Assembly: GCA_029718625.1 (NCBI GenBank)
Contig: CM056391.1
Span: forward strand, 3,338,662-3,402,661
Direction: 5' to 3'
DNA from: Synaphobranchus kaupii
Lineage: Eukaryota; Chordata; Actinopteri; Anguilliformes; Synaphobranchidae
Length of the DNA: 64,000 nt
The notes under the pieces were generated by a model. The model saw nothing but the letters and a program-made list of their open reading frames with translations, ran no database searches and was not told the DNA's origin. Every line of letters begins with the position of its first letter. Within the stretch, counting starts at the first letter, position 1. The position numbers were made by a program, and so were the translations under genes. This document shows, piece by piece, positions 58,501 through 64,000 of this stretch.

Positions 58501-59487
58501 ACCTGAGTTGATTTGTGTAGTAAAAGCCACCACCTTCACTTCTTCACAGTAAAAATGTGGGGCCAAGTTGTGTTCAGGTAGTCGCAGCGAATGTTTAAAC
58601 CACACGTCTCTCGAAGTCAAAGCACAATGGCTGTCTAGAGCAACAGGAACTCTAGCGCCATCTGGTGACTACAAAATCACGTTCTGTGTTAAAGTTTGAT
58701 ATTTTCATAATCACAGGTTAGAACTGCCAGGATCTTATGGTCACATTTTGAACACACATGAGCCTCAGCTAATGGCAGCAGAATTTAAGTACTTCATCTT
58801 TCATGTCAAATCAAACACACGCCCTGCGTTGCTTTAACTTTAACTTTTTACTTTGTATTTATGTGCTTGGATTGTGGGGTGGTTCTTTGTGCTGTGTTGA
58901 GTGCACTTCTGCAAAGCTCAGAGATTTTAAGAGAGGTCTTTTCTTTGTGCTGTCTTCAAGATGCAAGATTATCCTTTTTAAAAAATAAAAAAAAAGTTTA
59001 TTGTCCCTGCAAAGGGAAAGTTGTCAGTGTAGGATACATGACACAGCGCGTACACATTGTGACCCTCAGGGTACAGATGCCGCATGAGTATATGCGCTAC
59101 CATGTTACACCTTTTTCCCCCTGATTTTGCAGGTATAGGGAGCGTGCCCAGGTCCTGTCTCACATTCACAAAGACCAGCCGGGCCACCCGGTTAGCCGGG
59201 CCATCTACTGGATCGGCTACATCCTGCGTCACCACGGCGCCGACCACCTGCGCTCCTCCGTCTACAGCATCTCCACGTACCAGTACTTACTGTTAGACAT
59301 AGTCGTCGTGGTAACCGCGGCGCTGCTGCTGCTAGCGTACGCCGTTTACCGGATAGCCAAACTGGTCACGGCCAGTGGGTGCGGGGCTTCGGTGGCCGAC
59401 AAGGCCAACGGACACTGCCACAACGGCATACCGAACGGAAAACACCGGAAGAACGGCCACATCAAACACGAGAAAAAAGTCAAATAA
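33027..59487 (+). CDS. ugt8: UGT8, 2-hydroxyacylsphingosine 1-beta-galactosyltransferase (ceramide UDP-galactosyltransferase), five coding exons
   Basis: Joined exons 33027-33852, 45772-45914, 51607-51683, 57872-58091 and 59133-59487 give about 539 residues, against 541 in the human enzyme as I recall it. The family transfers galactose from UDP-galactose to ceramide in the ER lumen, making the galactocerebroside of myelin. Seen in order: a hydrophobic signal peptide (residues 1-21), the N-terminal acceptor half with His35 and Asp139 at the positions of the UGT catalytic dyad, sequons at N79 and N334, the donor-binding UGT signature from W341-P343-Q344 through H359-G360-G361 to G382-D383...D386, a membrane segment at about 473-494, and a basic cytosolic tail ending KKVK (ER retrieval). 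All four internal junctions are GT-AG with matching phases (0, 2, 1, 2). The length and ceramide-type N-terminal half (MFESH, VDPNEMCGF) separate it from UGT1/2/3/5. One extra base in the first coding exon breaks the frame (see findings). Confidence 0.95.
34497..36250. repeat. GT-rich minisatellite, built from GTGGTA/GTATTAGTACTAGTAGT units
   Basis: 1.75 kb of short related blocks (GGTGGTAGTGGTATTAGTAC followed by TAGTAGTTGT or TAGTAGTGGT), with longer blocks duplicated, for example 34.62-34.87 kb and 34.87-35.12 kb. The period is a multiple of three, hence long valine- and serine-rich open frames that are not genes. Confidence 0.95.
36545..36925. repeat. polypyrimidine (CT-rich) tract with two poly(C) runs
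   Basis: About 380 bp almost all C and T on the + strand, with C runs near 36794-36814 and 36897-36919. A near-duplicate pair of CTACCTCCCTCCCTCTT blocks lies within it. Such tracts can form triplex DNA. Confidence 0.9.
37733..38771. mobile_element. hAT-like MITE with one TIR expanded into a minisatellite
   Basis: The left end CAGGGATGGGCAACTCCAGG and the inverse of 38705-38771 (CAGGGATGGGCAACTCCAGG) are the TIRs, and the match covers about 65 bp. Possible degenerate 8-bp target duplications GTCTAAGT and AACTATGT (5 of 8). Within the left TIR a 37-bp part is repeated 21 times; the right TIR has it once. Confidence 0.8.
37744..38520. repeat. 37-bp minisatellite, 21 copies, derived from a TIR
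   Basis: 777 bp, exactly 21 units of 37 bp (AACTCCAGGCCTYGYGGGCC, then GGTGTGTATGCAGGTTT). Variation is mostly at CpG sites (CTTGTGGG or CTCGCGGG), pointing to methylation-driven decay of CpG. Confidence 0.97.
39053..39231. mobile_element. MITE, about 180 bp
   Basis: ATATTCAAATCTGGACC at the left and GTGATTTGAATAT at the right form inverted ends, with GGTTTTC/GAAAACC and other inner inverted pieces. Confidence 0.5.
41577..41787. mobile_element. hairpin MITE, about 210 bp
   Basis: GGGGTGTCCTATCTTATCCG ... AAAAGGGCC ... GGGTGCAGGTTT ... TTAGCCCAG at the left is mirrored at the right (CTGGGCTAA ... AAACCTGCACCC ... GGCCTTTTCGGATAAG ... GGACACCCC). A poly(A) run of about 17 lies in the right arm. 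Confidence 0.75.
42211..45745. repeat. 30-bp minisatellite, about 118 copies, with higher-order structure
   Basis: 3.5 kb of a 30-bp unit (CCCCTATCACTAAAGTGTGC then TATTCTAATT). Most units differ only at G/T (GTGTGC or GTGTTC). Five 28-bp units (CACTAGTGTGC) lie near 42585, 42853, 43540, 43898 and 44646. The order of G and T units between 42853 and 43540 repeats almost exactly between 43898 and 44646, so blocks of about 0.7 kb were duplicated. Confidence 0.98.
45772..45914 (+). CDS. ugt8: UGT8 coding exon 3
   Basis: This 143-bp exon encodes residues 276-322 plus two bases of Arg323 (EFLSWANSAEENGFVLVSF..., ending KVIW-R). The acceptor is a T-rich run ending AAG at 45771; the donor is GAG|GTACAG at 45915, phase 2. 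The VLVSFGAGVKYLSDDIAKKLAGAL block is the start of the C-terminal UDP-sugar binding half. The exon is squeezed between two tandem arrays: the 30-bp array ends about 26 bp before it, and the 25-bp array starts at its donor. Confidence 0.94.
45915..46213. repeat. 25-bp minisatellite, 12 copies, starting at the exon 3 donor
   Basis: Units of 25 bp (CAGTGCGTCACGTGGAAGCG plus TGTTR). The first copy begins with the donor itself (GTACAGTGCGTCACGTGG). Each unit contains CACGTG, an E-box, and a CpG. Confidence 0.96.
46366..46600. mobile_element. Tc1/mariner-type relic
   Basis: It begins CAGTGGGGTGCAAAACATTT followed by GGGCACCCCTGGTCAAAAT, and later has CCCTGTGCAAAAGTTTGGG. These are typical ends and subterminal repeats of fish Tc1-like elements. 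No transposase is visible. Confidence 0.55.
48141..48750. repeat. 27-bp minisatellite, about 22 copies
   Basis: Unit AGTCCACAGGTGTAGTTAGC followed by AGAAATT; variants carry CCTCAGG or GCATAAATG. CAGGTG in every unit is an E-box. Confidence 0.96.
48993..49180. mobile_element. hAT-like MITE
   Basis: The left AGGGGTGTCAATCTCCAATC and the inverse of the right (CAGGGATCTCAAACATACAC) form a diverged TIR; CTGGAGGGACTCC follows the left end. This layout is common in fish. Confidence 0.5.
49494..50464. mobile_element. Harbinger-like non-autonomous element with a Myb-like remnant
   Basis: The ends GGGCTCTATTTTAATAAACC and the inverse of TTTGAAAATAGAGCCC form TIRs with CTT on both sides, a possible 3-bp target duplication. 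Inside, 49711-49926 translates to a short piece resembling the Myb/SANT-like protein of PIF/Harbinger elements (RFSAQESDILATEVQAR ... LPEVRKAREEVT). Confidence 0.6.
49711..49926 (+). pseudogene. remnant of Myb/SANT-like DNA-binding protein from a Harbinger element
   Basis: A 71-codon frame inside the TIR element. The stretch RFSAQESDILATEVQARTVV and LPEVRKAREEV resemble the start of Myb/SANT-like (NAIF1-type) proteins. It ends early, keeps only part of the domain, and no transposase accompanies it. Recognition is from memory and moderate. Confidence 0.45.
51607..51683 (+). CDS. ugt8: UGT8 coding exon 4
   Basis: This 77-bp exon completes Arg323 and encodes residues 324-348 plus the first base of Gly349. 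The acceptor is TTTGCCTCTAG at 51606 and the donor is TTG|GTAAGT at 51684, phase 1. It carries the sequon N334-N-T and the start of the UGT signature (W341-M-P343-Q344-N-D-L-L-G), whose Trp and Gln contact the uracil ring in characterised UGTs. Confidence 0.94.
51751..51836. repeat. short 34-bp tandem repeat, 2.5 copies
   Basis: GCTTTGATTGTATCTGCCCC followed by CTATCTGCCCCCTC, twice, then a shortened third copy, 70-150 bp after the exon 4 donor. Confidence 0.85.
53148..53250 (+). mobile_element. tRNA-derived SINE relic
   Basis: GGTTGTAGGCTTGAATCCTG resembles a Pol III B box in context, followed by the TTGTGCCTTGGGCTAAAGG body and a TTTATAAAGGGATATAAATG linker typical of the same SINE type. 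Much diverged. Confidence 0.5.
53930..55072. repeat. 27-bp minisatellite, about 42 copies
   Basis: Unit TCTCTATGGTTACACGTACA then GGTAGTG, with 27/28-bp variants (TCCTCTGTGG, TTCTCCATGG) in the proximal part. A block at 54.18-54.45 kb is repeated at 54.47-54.74 kb, so higher-order duplication also occurred. The distal half is purer. Confidence 0.97.
55157..55585. repeat. (CA)n-type microsatellite with CTCA and TGCA interruptions
   Basis: 429 bp of CA repeats broken at intervals by CACTCACATGCACA and CACGCACA, giving a second, longer periodicity. Confidence 0.97.
57790..57850 (+). mobile_element. SINE tail next to the exon 5 acceptor
   Basis: TTAGTCGCTCTGGATAAGAG then CGTCTGCCAAAAACGGCTGA and AATGTAAACG is the common teleost SINE 3' end in + orientation. 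It ends about 20 bases before the exon 5 acceptor AG at 57870-57871. Confidence 0.65.
57872..58091 (+). CDS. ugt8: UGT8 coding exon 5 (UGT signature core)
   Basis: This 220-bp exon completes Gly349 and encodes residues 350-421 plus two bases of Arg422. It contains the core of the UGT signature: AFLSHGGLNSIYEAMYHGVP followed by PLFGDHYDTMTR, with H359-G-G and the terminal D386 expected to bind UDP-galactose. The acceptor is TTTCTCAG at 57871 with a rather short pyrimidine tract, and a SINE tail ends about 20 bp upstream of it. The donor is CAG|GTAATG at 58092, phase 2. Confidence 0.95.
58092..59132 (+). other. ugt8: intron 5 of ugt8
   Basis: This 1.04-kb intron runs from GTAATG to TTTTGCAG. 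It contains a degenerate CA-type microsatellite at about 58246-58378 and otherwise unique AT-rich DNA. Confidence 0.9.
59133..59487 (+). CDS. ugt8: UGT8 last coding exon (exon 6), membrane anchor and ER-retrieval tail
   Basis: After a strong acceptor (CTTTTTCCCCCTGATTTTGCAG at 59132) the exon completes Arg422 and encodes residues 423-539, stopping at TAA 59485-59487. It holds the conserved HKDQPGHPV segment, one hydrophobic segment at about 473-494 (type I anchor), and a basic tail with repeated NGH/NGK/NGHIKHE elements ending KKVK. That C-terminal dilysine-type signal keeps the enzyme in the ER. The hydrophobic core differs from mammals more than the luminal part does, as is usual for anchors. 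Confidence 0.94.
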
Positions 59488-59739
59488 AAGGCCCCCCCCC
59501 CCCCCTCCTTCCCTCCTCGCATGGGTTGGGTCCAGCTAGTACTGTAGGGCGCGAAACAAACAAACAAACAAACAAACAAACGACAACAACTAGTGACAGG
59601 AAGTACACCGACTATGCACTCGTCGCACGGCGGGCGATTTTTTTCATTCACAGCGAAGGCTAAGGTTAACACAACAACAGGACGTGCGCTCGAGCAGAGC
59701 ACACACACCCACACACACACACACACAAAGAAATCATCC

Positions 59740-59745
59740 AATAAA
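59740..59745 (+). terminator. candidate proximal poly(A) signal AATAAA
   Basis: AATAAA about 250 bases after the stop, followed 20-45 bases later by a GT-rich run (TTGCTGTGTGTCTGAGTGTG from 59767). This is a textbook arrangement and would give a short 3' UTR of roughly 270 nt. Confidence 0.4.
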
Positions 59746-61395
59746 AGAGCTGGGAGGCCAAAGTCTATTGCTGTGTGTCTGAGTGTGTGTAAAAAAACAA
59801 AACAAAAAAAAGTGAACTAACAAAAAAATGGACACTTTCCTTTCTTTTTTTTTTTTTTTCTTTTTTTTTGAGAAAGCCTGCTTCCCCGCAGAAAGACCCC
59901 GCAGTTGAGTGAACGTGAAGAAGCTGTTTGTGTGTGAATGTCGCCTCTAAGCCCAGTTTCATGCCTTTCATATTTTTAACATGAAACTACTGTACTGCGG
60001 AACTTCAGGTAAATATTTTAAACAGAGAGGGAACTAAGTCCTATTTATTACTGTAGTACTGTACTAATTTTGTTTTCAATTGAGATTTTTTTTTTTTAAT
60101 AAGTATATAATAAGGATATCACACATCTTTTTTTATATTTTAATTTTAATATAACATCTGAAGTGTTCCTAGAAGCACTCCCCCCACACTGGCACATGGA
60201 TTCATGGATGGGTTCATTCATTGCTTCTGTCCACTTATGAAGGTGTTTTTGCGACTCCATTTCTAGCTTGATATTTGAAATGAAAACTATGATGAGAGTG
60301 GTGAGATTAGAATATTTGTAGGCTAGCTTTTTCTAAATTGTTACCGTAAATAGCATTGCAACATCACCCAGGTTGACGCTGCTATGAAATCATTGACCCT
60401 GAATTTAAAAATTATTAGCACAGAATTTGACTTGAAGTTAAACGCGATAGATGTTCATCTTTTTTTTTAATTAGTAAATTTTTTAATTAAGTCATGAAAT
60501 TAATTATATTACAGGATATATTTTTGCATTACAGTTTAAAGCAAAACTTGTTGCATTCTAATACAGTGCTTATTTGATGTATGGGTTTGTATACATGCAC
60601 ATACATGAATTGTATTATATTATAATCCTCGAATGAAGGACTAAATTAAGTTTTTTTTTTGCATTAATTTACCCTTTTAAACCAATGGCAAATGTGTAAT
60701 CTGTCAACTTCCCTGATTCCCAACAAAATATTAGACTTTCTAAATGTGTAGTGCTTCAGAAATGTGTTTGAGTCTATCTAGACAATTTTATAAATGAAAA
60801 CGTGTGTATATGTATGTACAATATTTCATTGACGTATGAAGTATGCTTGTTTTGTAGTGTGTGTCCCAGATTAATTTATTAACTCTAAATGTCCAGGTTA
60901 AAGGCTATCAGGCCTTACTGTGGTCCGTTATGCATTGAGCTATTCCAGTTTTATGTTTAGATGACTTGCTAAATGCGAAAATATTTGCTTGCAATTGTTG
61001 GCCATTCCTTACTTTCAGTGTGTAAAATAAATGCCCAAGAATAGTATAGGTATGATTGGAACAGGCTATACCATGCCTACCTCATTGTCCACATTTAAGA
61101 GCAGAGCAGTTGGAAACTTTCATAAAAGTTACATGGTAAATATCAACAGTAATTATGTATATATTATTTTGTTCTCTCAAATAATGTATACGCAATTGAT
61201 CAGTAGCAACACAGTTCCAACATTGTGAAGAATTCTGACAGTTTCCATATGCTCAGAAAGGTAGACAGCGTATGGATTGATTTATTCTCATTTCATAAAT
61301 CCCCATTCCTAATTAAATGTACCATTTTTTTTTCCTTTGAATTCTGCAGTATATATTACTTGGGTCTCATATTGCATAAAGGGTGTGCATACAAG

Positions 61396-61543
<148 letters not shown>

Positions 61544-63282
61544 TGGTTGACTGTAGGAATGTAACTTCTATGAAGATGTGGAAGAAATCATTGATAATTG
61601 TAAGAAACATTGAGGGGAGGGTTTGTGATCATGGCTCACAGACCAGAATGGACATGGTTGTGTAAAAGAAAGCATGTTGGCATACGTCTCTGGGACGATC
61701 TCATTATCATAATAGTGGCCCGCCATTGAGGAGGGAGGCACCCCATTCATTTGGACCAATGAAAACTCGACAAAAAGAAAAAAAAAAGAGCAGACTGACT
61801 CTGCCCGGCACCCGGGACATTGAATGGCCCAACGTCCATTTAGTCTCAAACTAAACACACCCCTTCAGTCCAGTTTTTACCAAAATGTGAATTCTACAAT
61901 TTTTAACAGTTAAACCACCGGACACAAACAGACCCAAACTATTCACTGTGTGAAGCCGTAATGTTTCCATTGGTTGTTATAAAATAATAAAAATATAATT
62001 TTTTTTTTGTAAAGATTTGACGAGTTTTCATTGGAAGTGTGAACCCATTTACCCTGCTAAATCATGTATTTTGGTTAATGCAAATCACATTATAATTGCC
62101 ACCCAGAAGGCAAAGATCATTTTTCAATATCCAAAGTAACCATGAAGCCTGTCCTATTGAACTGTTGCCTTAATTTACAATCTGTATTGTTATTGAAATA
62201 TTTATTTTGCAAAATATATATATTTTTTAAATCTGGGACACACACTTTAATTAAACAGTTTTAATGCAACTGATGACTTATGCAAGTGTTGAAATGTTTA
62301 AGACTGTTTACGTAGTTTTTGCACTAAAATCTTTAGGAATTTGACTTATGTGTTATAAATCATGACTGATAAAACTAAAGTTCTTTTGTGAGCTGAGAGA
62401 AAAATAAGTTTGTGACCATAAAGAATGGAGAGGAAAAAAAAACAAATCCCATTGTGACCTTCATTTTATTTATTTTTCAGATTATTTCTCTATGAGCCGT
62501 CGTCTGTCCAGTCAAGCGAATACTAAAGACTATGTCAATACTTGAAATATATGCAAAAGTGTAATTGCTTATTTTTGCGTAAAGAGTTTTTATTCGCTCT
62601 TGTGTATAGCAATAATCTGGCGGATGTATCAAAGGCCATGACTGGAGAAATGTGAAAGGGAGAGGTGGAAACATTTGTGAATGAATGTGCTCTTATCCTT
62701 TCTTTTAAAAAAAATAAATAAACAAAAATCAGTATTAAAAAAAACAAAAAAACAAAAAAAAAAAACACGGGACAGCAGTTGAAGATTTCTGTAGATCGGC
62801 ACGTCGAAGGGGAAAGTCGTACAGAGCTTTGTCTGGCTTTCTGTCTCACGTCTGTGTCTATGTGGTCATCTTCGAACGAATGTCTCCATTATAAAATGCA
62901 AAATGAAAAGAAGGAAGTGGAAGACATTAAGCTAATGGTATGAATGGCCTCCCGCACAGCTGGTAACTCGGACCATGAAGGGGTCTATATCACTGTACCA
63001 TTCCTTTTTTTATTTATTTTTCTTTCTCTCGAAGGAAAGGACTTCCTGAAACTTTGCCTCTCTCGTGATACTGTGTAGGTCTCCATTTTGATACGCCCCG
63101 AGATTCCGTTAGATCAGGCTTCAGACCCCCAGGTGATGTGGTGGAAAGGTTTTTCATGGGTTCTGGCCTGGTAGTTTATTTTTTTTGTTTTTTTTTTATT
63201 GTTTTAAACTTTTAAAATTGACTGTGATGTGTGTCCATATTGTAAATATAACATGTAAACAAACAAAAAAAGACTAATGCTG

Positions 63283-63288
63283 AATAAA
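63283..63288 (+). terminator. candidate distal poly(A) signal AATAAA
   Basis: AATAAA in TGAATAAACTGC, with a Pumilio-type motif 35 bases upstream and T-rich DNA (TTTGCATTTGTTTG) directly after. It is the best-placed signal in the last part of the AU-rich tail. Confidence 0.5.
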
Positions 63289-63305
63289 CTGCATATTTTA
63301 TTTGC

Positions 63306-64000
63306 ATTTGTTTGAAGAAGATTTTTCCCGTGTCCCACGTTGTGTAATTTTTTATTTACTTGCAATTTTTCATGTTTAATCATTACACAGAAAGCAGAAC
63401 CTCCCATACTTTGATTAATTTTCTTTTGCAGGTGACTTCAATCACATCTTACAGCCTTTTGTTCAAAACAATGCACTAATTAGCTTCCTGTTCTCAAATT
63501 GCATAATCTCTGTGTTTCTTACAAAGTTTCTCATTATACAGTTTGTCTTTACTTACACTTGCAAAGTAGCCTACTGCTATTAAAATAAAAAGCCAACAAA
63601 GAATCGGGTTAAACAGAATAATACAAATTATAATTAGCCTCACGAACAATGAAAATCCTAATTAGCCACACTGTATATCAACAATGGACTGCAGTTTCCA
63701 TACAGTGTGTGAATCCTTATGAAAGGGAGACCTAAAATATGACTGCTGGCTAGCGTGAACACAGGTGTCCCATTGCATTTCTCCTCAATCCATTTCTGAT
63801 TCTGTAAAACAATTCATATATTTATTAATAATTTCCAAAACCAGAATGAGATGACATGTTTATCACAGGGAGTAAAAAAAGGGAAATAAATCTTATTCAA
63901 CATCCGGTGAAATGTATAGGCCTACCAACTTAGTTTTAACGTCTAGTCTCAGTTCTGGATTCATTAACGTCTCAGTTCTCAGTTCGTGCTTATGGAATGC
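63306..64000. other. downstream non-coding DNA
   Basis: AT-rich unique sequence after the likely end of ugt8. I see no exon, RNA gene or repeat here. Confidence 0.5.

Noticed and set aside
33027..59487. ugt8 as a pseudogene
   Set aside because: A single +1 base is the only defect; all splice sites, phases, catalytic and donor-binding residues and the ER tail are intact, so loss of function is not the preferred reading.

Overview
The window is vertebrate nuclear DNA, almost certainly from a teleost fish. It has split genes with GT-AG introns, very abundant (CA)n/(TG)n microsatellites, tRNA-derived SINE pieces ending in the 'GCTCTGGATAAGAGCGTCTGC' type of tail common in ray-finned fishes (given here only as a family label), Tc1/mariner relics and many short terminal-inverted-repeat (TIR) elements. 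There is one 500-N assembly gap (1016-1515). I could not assign the species.

Only one protein-coding gene can be supported: UGT8, ceramide UDP-galactosyltransferase, on the + strand. Its five coding exons are 33027-33852, 45772-45914, 51607-51683, 57872-58091 and 59133-59487. All junctions are GT-AG and the codon phases agree, giving about 539 residues with a signal peptide, the UGT donor-binding signature, one C-terminal membrane segment and a KKVK ER-retrieval tail. One extra base at about 33234-33240 breaks the frame in the first coding exon; everything else is intact, so an assembly or sequencing indel is more likely than a pseudogene. An acceptor two bases before the ATG shows that at least one non-coding 5' exon lies upstream; a candidate ends at 22997. 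The 3' UTR probably runs to about 63305, with a possible proximal poly(A) site near 59760.

Layout: 1-22.5 kb is non-coding upstream DNA with microsatellites, MITEs, a 162-nt RNA-like hairpin (4671-4832), a mariner relic and a few motif-dense stretches. 22.6-23.0 kb is the candidate promoter and exon 1. Intron 1 (about 23.0-33.0 kb) holds a 2.4-kb foldback transposon that carries 33 copies of a 47-bp repeat and splits a SINE, plus a 0.75-kb TTAA-flanked palindromic element. Intron 2 (33.9-45.8 kb) is dominated by tandem repeats: a 1.75-kb GT-rich array, a polypyrimidine tract, a MITE whose own TIR has been amplified 21 times, and a 3.5-kb 30-bp array running to within about 26 bp of exon 3. 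Intron 3 (45.9-51.6 kb) begins inside a 25-bp array and holds a 27-bp array and a Harbinger-like element. Intron 4 (51.7-57.9 kb) holds a 1.1-kb 27-bp array and a (CA)n block, and ends with a SINE tail next to the exon 5 acceptor. The most unusual theme is the repeated association of minisatellites with TIR elements and with splice sites of one otherwise conserved myelin-lipid gene.
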